Assembly: GCA_020740775.1 (NCBI GenBank)
Contig: JAHEWK010000002.1
Coordinates: 3,348,001 to 3,412,000, forward strand
Direction: 5' to 3'
Origin: Ilyonectria destructans
Taxonomy: Eukaryota > Ascomycota > Sordariomycetes > Hypocreales > Nectriaceae
DNA length: 64,000 bases
Of the stretch, positions 13,856 through 24,615 are shown piece after piece. The notes under the pieces were generated by a model. That model was not told the origin of the DNA. It saw nothing but the letters and a program-made list of their open reading frames with translations, and ran no database searches. The position numbers and the translations under genes were made by a program. How positions within the stretch are numbered: position 1 is the first letter of the stretch; each line of letters starts with the position of its first letter.

Positions 13856-16591
13856 ATGTCCTCCAAGGACCGTGACGTCGAGGTCCCAGTCGACGACCGG
13901 CCACGCGAAAAGGCCCGACGCTCCAAGTCTGAGCGCAAGGAACGCAAGGACAGAGACGGCGATCGAGACCGGGACCGGGACGGCGAGCGTCGTCACCACC
14001 GCTCTTCGCGCTCCACAAAGAGCAAGCTCAGCGAAGGCAGTGAAACCTCGAGCCGTCGCCATCACCGCAAGCGCGACAAGGAGAGGGATGACCACCATGA
14101 CCACCGCCGTCGTGAGCGGGCGGCATCAACCAGCGACCTCACCCAATCTGATCTGACCAGGACCGCCTCCATGGTCGGCACCTCCCTACTCTCCTCCCGC
14201 ATCTCCCTACCATACCCGAACTTCAGCAAGGCTCACAGCAAGGAAGCCGTCGAGAGTCGAGAGTCTCTCGCCGTGCCCAACCCCTTCTTGACCCCTAATA
14301 CTACCGACATCGGAACTGGTAGCCTTGGCGGTGAAGATGTCACCCGGAAACCCTCCCCATCCAACGAACCCTCGGACCGTCCACCCAGCCCGCCGGAGAC
14401 CGATCTCGACGCCGATAAGAAGGGAGCCGAGGAGGCTGCGCGTCCTGGTGAGGAGACGCCAAAGGCAGAATCCCAGACAGCGGAAACTCCAAAGATAGAG
14501 ACTCCAGACGAGGAAGCCCCGGTGGAAGAGACCGTGAAGAAAGACACACCTAAAAAGGATAAACCCAGGGACGAGACGCTGGACCGACCAAAGTCGAGGA
14601 CCTCGACCCTCTCTCGATCTGCATCCCACAACGAGGATCGCTCCAAAGTCAGTCGCAGATCTATGTCATCAAGCCAGGCGACCTACGTGAAATCCTCGGC
14701 CAACCCCCGCGACAAGCTCCGGTCCGACTCGAGAGCCTCCTCCAGCTCCTCTCGTGTCAAGCGAACGTCGTCGACCCGAAGCCGAAGGAGGCTTGAGCCT
14801 GAGGACATCGAATCCTCGCCCTCGAGTGTCCAGGGCTCATCCCCTAAGACACCTACTCAGGCACCACAATTTCCTCCCTCGAACCTCTACCCTGATGCCA
14901 AGCCCGGGACCCCTTCAGTACTCGATGTTGATGATTTCGATTCAAACTTGCACTCGAAAACAGCAACGCCTGCGTCTGGATTCGCTGCCGCTCCACCGCC
15001 TCCTCCCCCTCCGCCTGCTCTTGATATCCAGGATGTCCCAAGAGTGGATTACCTGTTGCAGAACGGTGGCCTCTCGTATCCTGCGCCCAAGAACTTCTTA
15101 GCAGTTCTGCCACGACAGAACGGCACACGGCCATCCAACCCACCCCTTGCTGGAGCAGAAACCCTCTTCGCCCCATTCTTCAACCTCCTCGACCAGTATA
15201 ACGCGGTTCTGGGCAAGCAGGGTTCGATTGCCGTGGCCACCGGCCACCGCTCAGTCGCGCGGAGACTCCTCGACCGGCTCGAGAATGTCTTCTCCCGCGA
15301 TCTCCCTCCCAATGGTTGCTCCTGTGTCATGTGTGAGACTGCCCATGAGATCCACCGAGGTCTAACTTGGGGAGATGTTCTGGAGTGGGTTAGCGGGCGA
15401 ATCGAGGTTCCTCAATGGCCCCCATTCGACCTCGCCGAGATTGGCACTAAGGCGGCCGAAATCTCCGCTGAGATTCCCGCGCGTCCCTCATCTCCTATCA
15501 AGCTGGACCCTGATATCGCGGAAGAGTTTAGGGAACACTATCTCCGCCAGACGAAGAAGGTCCGGTCTGCTGTTGACCGATGGCTCTCGAATACTGGAGA
15601 AACGCCGGTTCCCCCCCCTCAGGATGTCGACGATGAGACTTTGACCTTTGCCGTCTTGACCAGCCTTGACGCCGAGGACCGTCCATACTTCAATGCCCTC
15701 CTCAGTGGCTCAAGGGAGCTACGACCAGGAAACCGTGCTCCGACGCCAGCTCACCGACCGCGAAGCGACTTCCTCATCAAGACTGGCCTCTCGCTGCAGC
15801 GACTCTACCGCCTACCGCAGGTCCCCCGCGATGCCGAGTCCGTTATGTATCTCATCAAAAACCCTCATACCCATGACCTGCTGGTCACCCTTTCCAATAT
15901 CAACAGTTCGGAATGGGAAATTTTGATCTCGGGTCGATTTGACGGCTTCCTCTGGTCAGGTGCCGATGATGATTTCACCTCCGCTATGGAGTCAAGGGGA
16001 GCTACCCCGGCAAGCGGCTATTATCACACACGAACCATGAGCCCAGGGCCTCGCGGGCCTTCTGGGTTTGGATCGAGAAACACAACACCCTTCTCAGTTT
16101 ACTCGAGGGGCACTACTCCCAACTCCTTCGTAAGCCTTCCATCCTCAGGGCTACCCGGCCGACAAGCAGTCTCGAACGACGAGGAGATGGAAATGGCAGC
16201 CATTGCCGAGATTGAGCGGGAGATCTACAAGGGTATGGAGTGCCTAGAGGATGCCTTCGAAAAACTTCACCTTAGGGCAGAAGTAGTTCGAACGGCCCTC
16301 CGCCAGCGCGGTGCTGGCCTGATGCAGAATCTTCAGAATCGCCGCCGTATCGACGTCCTCCCTGGCCCTAGCTCTGGCAATTCGCAGGGCTCTGGGTACG
16401 AACGCCCTGCGTGGGCGGCGGGGAGTGAATGCGACCCCGCAAGTGACAGCGAGTGGGGATTCGATGAAGGAGATATTATGCCGGATGATTCGGCCAGCAA
16501 CATCAGCAGCTCGAGGCACCGACGGCCTAAGAGACGAACGGAGCGTCGAACCCCAGCACCCATCAATGAGGAAGATGAGGAAGAGCGATAA
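13856..16591 (+). CDS. Large low-complexity protein, conserved fungal type, function unknown
   Basis: A single-exon frame of 911 residues from an ATG in excellent context (CCACCATGTCC); the open frame extends 43 codons further upstream but without convincing coding character. I do not recognise a catalytic domain. Residues 1-100 are a charged Arg/Lys/Asp/Ser-rich block reminiscent of SR-like or nuclear proteins. About 100-380 is Pro/Ser/Glu-rich and probably disordered. A run of nine prolines (about 381-389) precedes the only globular-looking part, about 395-690, which contains a conserved-looking CSCVMCETAHEIHRG Cys/His cluster. A second low-complexity part follows, then a predicted helical stretch (EMEMAAIAEIEREIYKGMEC) and an acidic/basic tail. 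The Cys pair could bind metal, which is inference. Expression is supported only by codon bias and length. Confidence 0.85.
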   Translation: MSSKDRDVEVPVDDRPREKARRSKSERKERKDRDGDRDRDRDGERRHHRSSRSTKSKLSEGSETSSRRHHRKRDKERDDHHDHRRRERAASTSDLTQSDLTRTASMVGTSLLSSRISLPYPNFSKAHSKEAVESRESLAVPNPFLTPNTTDIGTGSLGGEDVTRKPSPSNEPSDRPPSPPETDLDADKKGAEEAARPGEETPKAESQTAETPKIETPDEEAPVEETVKKDTPKKDKPRDETLDRPKSRTSTLSRSASHNEDRSKVSRRSMSSSQATYVKSSANPRDKLRSDSRASSSSSRVKRTSSTRSRRRLEPEDIESSPSSVQGSSPKTPTQAPQFPPSNLYPDAKPGTPSVLDVDDFDSNLHSKTATPASGFAAAPPPPPPPPALDIQDVPRVDYLLQNGGLSYPAPKNFLAVLPRQNGTRPSNPPLAGAETLFAPFFNLLDQYNAVLGKQGSIAVATGHRSVARRLLDRLENVFSRDLPPNGCSCVMCETAHEIHRGLTWGDVLEWVSGRIEVPQWPPFDLAEIGTKAAEISAEIPARPSSPIKLDPDIAEEFREHYLRQTKKVRSAVDRWLSNTGETPVPPPQDVDDETLTFAVLTSLDAEDRPYFNALLSGSRELRPGNRAPTPAHRPRSDFLIKTGLSLQRLYRLPQVPRDAESVMYLIKNPHTHDLLVTLSNINSSEWEILISGRFDGFLWSGADDDFTSAMESRGATPASGYYHTRTMSPGPRGPSGFGSRNTTPFSVYSRGTTPNSFVSLPSSGLPGRQAVSNDEEMEMAAIAEIEREIYKGMECLEDAFEKLHLRAEVVRTALRQRGAGLMQNLQNRRRIDVLPGPSSGNSQGSGYERPAWAAGSECDPASDSEWGFDEGDIMPDDSASNISSSRHRRPKRRTERRTPAPINEEDEEER

Positions 16592-17843
16592 ACGCTCAGC
16601 TTGACTTATTACCGGACCGCAAGAGCAGGTCTTGACGAAACAACGACAGGGGAGACGAAACCAGAATCTGATGAACAAGAGTATCTTATCTTATAGTTAC
16701 GGGTATATTTTACGGAATCACGGCATAGAAATATTTGCAAGGAAGTCATATTGCTCTGTTGGACGAAACCTTGTCGATGACGGCCACGTGTCGCACATGT
16801 TGGAAACATTACGGAGTTTGAAGCAAACCGTGTCGGATACCACTCGTGTACCTTTGATGTACTTGTCTTTTTAATTTCGAGTCTCTGTTCTTTGGAGGTC
16901 TTTTTTTTCGCTTGCGTCTATCTATTTTCCCCACGTATTTTCCTGACTGCGGGCGTTTCTCTGTTGCCTGTCCATCTCGAGATCAGTTGAACTGATAAAG
17001 CAGGCTTTCTAAAGAATAAAACTGGAAAATTTGAAAAAGGCCGCAGATGTTTTGCAGTGGTAACTTTTGTGCGAAGAAGGGTAGAAGGTTGTTTGTCCAG
17101 TTTTCTCGTGGGTCATATTGTGGGTTCATGGTTGGAGGAAATTCTCGGTTTGGGATTTGCTAGGCGCATACACGGATGGAGTTTGAGGTCGATGATACCA
17201 TCAAATAAAGAACGTCTGAAGTGGATTAAGTAAATGCCGATATCCTACGTTTGTGCCGGTGGCTGTGAAGTTGATGCATGTGGAGGCGAAATGAGGCCAG
17301 TTGGGGGCATTAATCGATCGACTTTCTATTAAGCCCGATTTTATCCGTACAGGTTCTTATATTACACAGGGATGTCTGTAAACGCAGATCCCACGCCCTT
17401 GCTATCCATTGATCCCTACCAATCCGATACAACAAGTCAACCACATCAGATCCCGTTTCATTCCATCCAGTAGCAACCCGTCCGATGTAGCGCAACGTTG
17501 CCTAAAACTCCGCGGTAACTTCTAAATTTTCTCTCCAACCCGCCCTTCGTGTACTGTTTTTCTCTTTCTGGTTTATACGGATGTTTTTATCTGTCCAAAT
17601 GAGAGAAAGGGCAAACCCGCAAAATTCCCTTCAGGTTCATTGACTCCCCTGCATTGGCATTGTCGTTGATGTGCGATAAAAACTCCAGGTTTCGTCGAGC
17701 GGCCGTATAGTATAGTGAGTTCTTGATTAAAATGGTTAAACGCAAGGTGCGCGACTAATGAAGCGTATCATGTGAGAGCTGCAGAGTCGTGGTCTATACA
17801 TAGGAATGGTTTGATGGCTAAGAGGTCCATTTCAGGGAACCAC
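16592..17843. other. Convergent intergenic region; nothing clear
   Basis: Lies between the ends of the 13856 gene and the GDT1 gene on the opposite strand. It is A/T-rich relative to the genes. I see no frame with coding character, no tRNA and no repeat. It probably holds the 3' UTRs of both genes. Confidence 0.5.
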
Positions 17844-19493
17844 TCAGCTATACATCGCCTCAAGGAGGTAGATGAAACCGAAGAGGAGGAAAGAGGCGGC
17901 ACCACCAATAGTGACTGAAACAAGTTAGCCGAGGAATGTTAATTGGATCATAGCGATGCAAACTCACCAACTTTGAGACTGACACGGCCAGCAATGGCTC
18001 GGCCACCAATGACAGCGATGCTAGTGCAGAGCAGATGTCCAACCGTGGCGCCAAGAGTGACCCACCAGTAATCCTGACCGGCGGCCATAGCGACAGTGGC
18101 GATCTGGCTTCTGTCGCCCCATTCACCCAAGAAAGTCATGACAAAGGTCTGGACCCAGGCCGGGCTCAGCAGTAGCGAGAGCAGGTTGTTCGTGCCCTGA
18201 AGCAGATTCGAAAGAGGGTTTGAGCCATCGGGAGCGCCACGGACAGGGGACTGCGAGGGGGATCGAGGAGGCGAGACCAATCGGTTGTTAGTCCTTGATC
18301 TTCTGCCGTTGAGTCCCATCTCAAGGGTGTAGGCGTCGACGGAGTCTCCTCGCTTCCGTCCCATCTCCTTCTCCTTCTCAGCGAGCTCCTGCTCGACCTC
18401 GTGCATCTCAGCCGAGACGCCTTCGTTGGGGTCCATCTGGAGTCCCTCTCGCATCAATTTGGCACCAAAGACGAAGAATAGCATAGCAGCAAGGAAGCTA
18501 GTTAGGCGTTTGGGGATGAGGACTGGGACAGCGTGGCCCATGATGGCTGAGAGGATAGTCATGACGACCAGAGCACCACCAGCAGCAGTGAAGACAACCA
18601 TCCGGTCGTGCTTCATAGCCATGAGAGCAGCCACCAGGAAGGTCTTGTCTCCAATCTCAGAGAAGATGATCATGGTGAAAGAGAGGATGAAAGAGTGGAA
18701 GGGTTGGATGAGGCCCTCCTCTTCCTCGTGGCTAGTAGATGAGCCACCCTTGTTAAGGTCGAGATGGTCCTTGTTGGTGGAATCGTGGATAGGGGGCGAT
18801 TGTTCCTTGGGCCTGTCGGGGAGGTCATCTGGCTTCTGTCACGGTGTTAGCAACTTCAACATTAAGTTGGTGTAGAACATGAGTGTTTCTTACATCCAAA
18901 CCAGTAAAGTCCGTGGCATCCTCCTTCTCGGTAGCTGCCTTGGGGATGTCCTTGCCCGCGTAGTCCTTGGAGGTTCGGATCTTCTCCTCTTCGCTGTGCG
19001 GCAAAGGGGGCGCTTCCTTTGGCGGCGGGGGTTGAGTGACAGCCTTTTCGCCCGTACGGACCTCTTCAGCCTTCTTGGCCTTGGCCTTTTCGGTCACGCC
19101 GCCCTCGAGTCCAGTTGTGCCCTCCTGGGCGTAGTCGCGGTTCTTGTCAAACATGACACCGTCGTTCGTCTCGGGGATCTTCTTGCCGTCGACAACGGTT
19201 GGGTCGGCGGGGCGGCCTGAGAGGGGAGGCAGAGTCTTCTCGTCCATGTCGGTCGCCCGCTTCACGCCATCGGTATCGACAAAGGGGCCGAGATGAGGTT
19301 TTCCATCTTTGCCGTCGACAGGCGCGTCCTTGGTGGGAACATCGTGTCGCTTGCCGCCGGTGGGGGGAACAATGGGTTCGATGCTGTCAGGGGGCGCAAC
19401 AGCGGGAATTGGGTCCTGTGGGAAGTTGAGGGCATTGGCAAGGACGGGGAGCAGGAGGAGGAGCAGCGACGACTGCGTGGCCTGGAGCTTCAT
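17844..19493 (-). CDS. GDT1: GDT1-like Golgi Ca2+/Mn2+ transporter (UPF0016/TMEM165 family)
   Basis: Three exons on the minus strand: 18894-19493, 17968-18835 and 17844-17914, giving 512 residues. The family exchanges Ca2+/Mn2+ for protons in Golgi membranes and supports glycosylation; human TMEM165 is the homologue. Both family signatures are present: SEIGDKTF near 259-266 and GEWGDRSQ near 437-444, each followed by hydrophobic membrane segments. A variable Ser/Arg/Glu-rich cytosolic loop separates the two halves. The N-terminus is a signal peptide with a run of leucines (residues 8-14). About 220 residues of Pro/Lys/Asp-rich sequence follow before the membrane core, so this protein is far longer than yeast Gdt1. 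The last exon encodes only 23 residues ending in a membrane helix. It is divergent from the TDP2-like gene. Confidence 0.93.
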
Positions 19494-20408
19494 GATGGGC
19501 GACGATGGGCGACGGAGGGGTTGTTGAGGTCGATGGGAGTGATTGGGAGGAGTTGCAAGCCCCAAACACTTGCTATCGGCAGTCGAGGGCGCTGGACGAG
19601 GCGATGCGACGCTGTGGCCGGGGGGTTGGACTGATGAAGTGTCGCGTGCGAGAGACGAAACGCTTCCTTGGGGGTGGATGGCGATGACGAGTCCTGCCAG
19701 GCAAGAACTCGGTCGAGTCGGACAGGGTTTGTGACGTGACGATGGTCGCAAAACGCAGCGTCAAGAAGAAGACAAAGAGACGTGTCAAAAGGAAGGCAAC
19801 GCAACGCAACGCCGCACAATGGGGATGCTCGTTTCCGTAGGCGCACTCGCAACAAGTAAGACAAGACAAGGAGAGAGGGTGAGGATTCGAGGAGCGATGG
19901 TAGAGGGATAGAGGGAGGGAGGGATGTGTTGGAATGGGCTGGTTGGGATTGGATTGAAGGGTGGATTTAGGGGCAGTTCTAGCAGGGAAGGTCCGCCCGG
20001 GACTCGATGGCCTGTACTCCGTACCTACCTAGATGCCAGTGCTCAGCGCTGTAACTTGCTACCTGTACTCGTACAAATTACGCCACTTGCAAACCTGCAA
20101 ATAAACCTGGGAAAATAATGTGGAGATGGGAGTGATTTCCCCGAAAAAGAAAGCCAATCTTTCCTCCTTTCCTCCCTTCCTCCTTTCCTCCCCCAATCCT
20201 CCTGTTCATCCAAGCAGCCGCCACTGTGGCCAACCAGCCTGTGGCGACGTGGCCCCAGCCCAGTAGCGCAGTAAGAGCGTCAGCCACAGCCCATCTTACT
20301 CCAGCGCCACACTTCCGGGGGTTGCATCGTGCTCTCGGTCCCATTTCTATTTTTACCCCAGCCTAACCTGACTGAACTCCACCACCTTAATGAGTAAATT
20401 ACCCAGCA
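19494..20408. promoter_or_regulatory. Divergent promoter region, GDT1 and TDP2-like genes
   Basis: The 915 bp between the two start codons must hold both promoters. Near 20155-20195 there is a TCCTCCTTTCC-type pyrimidine microsatellite. No strong TATA box is apparent on either side. Confidence 0.5.
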
Positions 20409-21509
20409 ATGCGGCTTCCTCCCACGTCAACTGCGCTTCAGGGGTCAGTCTAATCATGCACACGTGCTTACGTGTTGATGGCGTTTATACTAACGCGTCT
20501 TCGCAGGCGATTCCCATCATCCTCTCCCATCCACACTCCTTTGCCGCTTGGTGTTGTGCCCGTTTTCCAGTCATGGAACCAGTTCGACGCATCTGCACAG
20601 AGATGGGCGCCAGTCAATTCCAGCTCCGTTCCCAGTGGATCGCACGGACTCGACACTAGCTCGAACCTCGCACTTGTGACTTGGAACGTGGATGCAGGCA
20701 CGCACTCGCCAAGATCTCGCATGTCCTCTATTTTGTCGCATATCCTCAGCCTGACCCCAGCTCCCAATATCGTCTTCCTCCAGGAAGTCTCGCGACCCGC
20801 CCTTGCCACCCTCTTACAGGATCCACGGTTGCAGCAAGATTGGCTCTCGAGTGAGGCAGACGAATCAAATTGGAGAGGGCACATTTTTATGACAATGATT
20901 CTTCTATCCAAATCCCACTTCGGCCACATCCACGACTCATCCTCGCCAACTGCCCTTGGCCTTGGACCGGTGTGGAGAGTCAACTACCCAAGTCGTTTTG
21001 GGAGAGACGCGCTCTATTGTGACATTCTCCATCCCTCAACCAATGTAGATCAAGGTTCTCGCATCCGTCTGGTCAATGTACATCTCGACTCCCTTGCCCG
21101 CCAGCCATCTCGTCGCCCGCAGCAGTTGTCCATCATTGCCTCCATGCTCAAGACTGCCGGTCGGGGTCTCGTTGCAGGCGATTTCAACCCTGTGCTTCCA
21201 GAAGATGCGACTCTGGTGGAAGAAAACGAACTCATTGACGCCTGGACGAGGTTACACGGCCAAGAACCTGGCTTCACCTGGGGGATTGACGGTAAGCAAG
21301 CTTTTCCGCCATGCCGACTAGACAAGGTCGCCGTTACAGGGCTGGAACCAGAGGAGATGGAGGTGATGCACCCAGGTGTGTTTTCTGGATCAGGGGGCGC
21401 CAGCGCCGAACATGGAGAACCAGATTGGGGTCCAGCGCCATGGAGCGATCATTCTGGTCTAAGGTGTTGCCTTCGAATCCAAGACGAACCGGGACCTAAC
21501 CCTTCTTGA
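20409..21509 (+). CDS. TDP2-like endonuclease/exonuclease/phosphatase-family phosphodiesterase
   Basis: Two exons, 20409-20443 and 20507-21509, encode 345 residues. The intron has a textbook TACTAAC branch point 9 bp before its CAG. It starts with GTCAGT, a weaker donor, but the phase from the ATG at 20409 fits. The motifs of the Mg2+-dependent EEP fold appear in order: TWNVDAG (metal-binding Asn), FLQEV (metal-binding Glu), a catalytic-region VNVHLDS, GDFNP and WSDHSGL (catalytic Asp-His). TWNVD rather than the usual generic motif and the overall layout fit tyrosyl-DNA phosphodiesterase 2, which removes 5'-phosphotyrosyl adducts left by topoisomerase II. That specific substrate is inference from family resemblance; another EEP phosphodiesterase is possible. 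Confidence 0.85.
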
Positions 21510-21741
21510 GGGCCATTCACATAGCCGCCATTCTCGCTACTTAGTCTTACTCGTTTCAAATTATTTCTCTTGGCATGATCTTATTCAGGGGGGGAAATGA
21601 CTTCAGCTTAATACAGGTGACTTTCAGAACCTACCCCAAAATTCGGCAAGGTCTTCTTCATCAGATTCTATCTCCTGGTAGTATACGTTTCCATCGGAAG
21701 GCGGCAGCCCTACTTCTTGTCCTAGGCGGACTAGTAGTGCA

Positions 21742-22884
21742 TTAGCCATCAGACTTCACCATGTGAGTGAGAAATGGATTCTTACCTCGACGCCAGTACA
21801 ATGCAGGGTCCTCTGGCTTGACGTCAGGCACCGGTGGTGTTATCACCACACGATCCTTGAGGGAACGCGTCAGATTCAGTCCCTCAATGATGTCGAATTC
21901 GTCCGAGTTTTCCCACGTCGACTTTAGCCATCCTTTGAAAACTCTCGGCCGTGAACGGTGCGGCTGAGGAACCCAACATAGGAATTCGTTACCGCATCCT
22001 CCCCACTGACGTAGATGAGGGCTGACTGGCCGGGTTGTAGTAGGTTTTGGATACTTCGAATTCGGTCGACTGGTGACAACAGAGTGGTTCAGGTCGATCA
22101 AAAAGACTTGAGGCACCTGTGTCTCGAACGGCCCAACGAGCATTATGTTTCTTGGTGAGAAGTCCCGGTGGTGTACCCCATAGAATGCAAGTTTAGTTTC
22201 AATCTCCATGGCTCTAGCAAGAATATCTAGGCGTTGCTGAGGGGGGAAACTGGTGACTTGTTCTTTCTGGACAAGAGAGTACATATCGACGCCCTGGATC
22301 CATCCTATTAAGATCATACGCACTGGTCGGGTTTCGGAATCAAGCAGTGCCAGATCGAAGGTCCAAGAGCCATGGTAATTCGGGACAAGCTGGCCATCAA
22401 CTTTAGCTTCCTTCAAGTCCTCATATGCAGCAGACTCGCGAGAATAGTGTAGATCTGCAAGCCAGGTAACATCAACTGGAGTCCCAGCATCAGTGTACGA
22501 GTAATAGAGAGGATCGTAGATCTTTGCAACGTACACCTGATCCTCTTGATCAAGCCAGCAACGCACAACTTGCGATCCACGACCATCCCCGCAGGCTATT
22601 TCATCGAGGATATGCAGGTTGTGTGAGGTCGTGTCAGGATGAGGAGCCGCGTCGGCGGGTGGGTGCTGGAGACACCACTCACTCTGGGTGACCTCTCGGA
22701 TTGGTTGCGGAGGAGACTCCTGTCGCTCCTGTCCTTGGATGTATCCGACACCAAACGGCGGCGGGGGGACGTGCCGTCGGATGGAAAGGTCGAGGCCACG
22801 GTGGTATGGAAACTCAGGCCGCCGCGGATCTCGGGGAGGCTTCCATAGACAATAGGGATCGCCATCTAGACGCCCACCTCCCAT
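21742..22884 (-). CDS. Fungal protein kinase-like protein
   Basis: Single exon, 380 residues from the ATG at 22884 (context CAAAAATGGGA); the frame stays open upstream but that part is low-complexity and within a probable leader. Kinase-fold landmarks are visible: a lysine in VYVAKIYD (about K121) for the VAIK lysine, a candidate helix-C glutamate in SAAYEDL, the catalytic loop HHRDFSPRN (about 238-246), and a metal-binding aspartate in FLIDLNHS (about D264), DLN instead of DFG. The Gly-rich loop is weak (GDGRGSQV). The first 90 residues are Pro-rich with no clear domain. It belongs to the small lineage-specific kinase-like families of fungi; substrate unknown. It is transcribed away from the 23725 gene. 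Confidence 0.8.
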   Translation of the reverse strand: MGGGRLDGDPYCLWKPPRDPRRPEFPYHRGLDLSIRRHVPPPPFGVGYIQGQERQESPPQPIREVTQSEWCLQHPPADAAPHPDTTSHNLHILDEIACGDGRGSQVVRCWLDQEDQVYVAKIYDPLYYSYTDAGTPVDVTWLADLHYSRESAAYEDLKEAKVDGQLVPNYHGSWTFDLALLDSETRPVRMILIGWIQGVDMYSLVQKEQVTSFPPQQRLDILARAMEIETKLAFYGVHHRDFSPRNIMLVGPFETQVPQVFLIDLNHSVVTSRPNSKYPKPTTTRPVSPHLRQWGGCGNEFLCWVPQPHRSRPRVFKGWLKSTWENSDEFDIIEGLNLTRSLKDRVVITPPVPDVKPEDPALYWRRGKNPFLTHMVKSDG

Positions 22885-23724
22885 TTTTGGTTTATTGCTG
22901 TTGCTCTTTAAGGAAGAAGAAAATAAGGAAGAAGGTAAAGTCAGAGATTCGACGTTCCGACAATAGACGATTTCAAAAAAAAAAAAAAAGAGTCGTGGTG
23001 GGTGATGATAAGTGATGATCGATATGGTTATTGCAAAGGGGAAATGGACGAGTCGGTGGAGAGCTACGGTGCGTAAGTCACGTGAGGGGAGTTGGCAAAG
23101 TGGAAGGCTCAACTAAAAATAGGAGCTAACCGCCCATCTATTGGCTGTGGCTAGGTGAGTATTTTGGGAGAGGCGAGAACGCCCTTGAGGTGCTTTGGGG
23201 TATTTCATGGGCTTGTTGGTCGACCAACTCTAACCAAGTTAGCAAAGGCATCACAAGCGCGAAATTTAAAGCTTGTCTGGTTGTAGTTTCGCTTCTGGTA
23301 CGAGCAATATTTTTAGATCCATCGGAACCACCCGCGCGCGTACGCTCCACTGCACGTCCAGTAACAACATCGTCAGGCATCCCATATCACCAACAAGGTG
23401 GAGTCATTCTTCAACACCATCACATCTAGCCACACGTTCCGTGACGATGAGGTCCCTACCAGGGTCCGCTGAAATCTGAAGCGCCACTAGATGAGTGTGA
23501 GCAATCCTTCGGGCCATTGCCACTGTGAGTGTAAAGAAACCGCAAGACTGTCATAAGCGCCCATACAATCTCTCGGGTGGGTTAGTTCCCATCTTGGAGT
23601 TGGGGAGAGGCGATATTTAAGTAGCGACATGCTATCATCGTTCTCGCTTTGCATTGCATCCTGCTTCATCAACTGATTCTCATCTTATCATATCCTGTCA
23701 TATTCAGATTCATTGTCATCCATT
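22885..23724. promoter_or_regulatory. Divergent intergenic region with a 14-bp palindrome
   Basis: An 840-bp spacer between the kinase-like gene and the nuclease-like gene, which point away from each other. A perfect palindrome, GTTGGTCGACCAAC, lies at 23215-23228 and could bind a dimeric regulator, but this is speculative. A 15-bp A-run at 22975-22989 lies within the kinase-like gene's probable leader. No gene is visible. Confidence 0.45.
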
Positions 23725-24615
23725 ATGTCGTATATCAGTATTGCCGACTCCTTCGACACCTTGTTCCCATCTGAGGTCAGCGTCAGCGTCATTCCAAAGG
23801 CCCACATCTCCGGACCATCCACTCAAAGGTCATCGGCTCCAGGGTTCGCCTACCCTGTTACTTTCGATACCTGGAACGCCTACAGCAATCGGCTCCTTGA
23901 CAACCACAATATCAATCACACCCTTGGCCGCCACAACCTTGCATCATGGGAAGAAACAAGGGAATTGCGGGTTGAGGCAGATGTGGGTGATGCAGCAGCA
24001 GTTCACCTCATGAACCCGGTCGACCTCGCAATATCTGCAACATACCCTGGGTACATTGCGTCTCTTAACGAGCATGCTGTCTATACCGAGCGTTTTACCA
24101 ATAATCCAGTTCCAGCTGCCCGAGCAGATAAGTGCTGGCTTTGGTATGACGACAGAGAAGTGCCTACTTACTTCGCTGTTCTTGACTATAAGAAGGCCGG
24201 CACCATTCAAGCTAGAGAGTTTGCAAAAGCATTGATACCGCCCGGACAACCATACGAAGTTTCTTTGAGAGCAAAATTCGACACGGAGAACGAAAGTTTG
24301 TTCCTAGACAACTCCCACATTCTACTCAAGCAAGCTGTCAACTACGCAAACCGATATGCAACAAAATACGTTGCTTTCTTTGACTGGAATGTCTTGGCAC
24401 TCCTCGTCTTAGAGGATCAACAACTCGGCGACGGTGGGAACTGGTGCCATGTCACCCTGGTCAATGATCGGAGCAAGATCAGGCGCGCTTTGCTTGGATT
24501 TCTCGAGAGAGCATATCGAGCATCCATAGGCGACGTACTTCCTCCACTCAACCTCTCAATGCCTAGAATGGCTACCGGAGGTACTGGGAGAGCTAGTGGA
24601 TCAGGCAGAAGATAA
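23725..24615 (+). CDS. Unknown protein with PD-(D/E)XK-like signature
   Basis: Single-exon frame of 296 residues starting at the ATG in CATTATGTCG. I do not recognise a named family. About 143-156 reads as an acidic residue followed 11 residues later by VLDYKKAG, the spacing and hydrophobic context of the D...(D/E)xK active site of restriction-endonuclease-like folds, then a helix with KQAVNYANRY and a strand AFFDWNVLALLVL. Similar modules occur in fungal and oomycete proteins as the nuclease part of nuclease-kinase effectors. Here the kinase-like gene lies next door instead. The C-terminus is Gly/Arg/Ser-rich. Function as a nuclease is inference from a short motif. Codon bias is weaker than in the housekeeping genes. 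Confidence 0.72.
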   Translation: MSYISIADSFDTLFPSEVSVSVIPKAHISGPSTQRSSAPGFAYPVTFDTWNAYSNRLLDNHNINHTLGRHNLASWEETRELRVEADVGDAAAVHLMNPVDLAISATYPGYIASLNEHAVYTERFTNNPVPAARADKCWLWYDDREVPTYFAVLDYKKAGTIQAREFAKALIPPGQPYEVSLRAKFDTENESLFLDNSHILLKQAVNYANRYATKYVAFFDWNVLALLVLEDQQLGDGGNWCHVTLVNDRSKIRRALLGFLERAYRASIGDVLPPLNLSMPRMATGGTGRASGSGRR

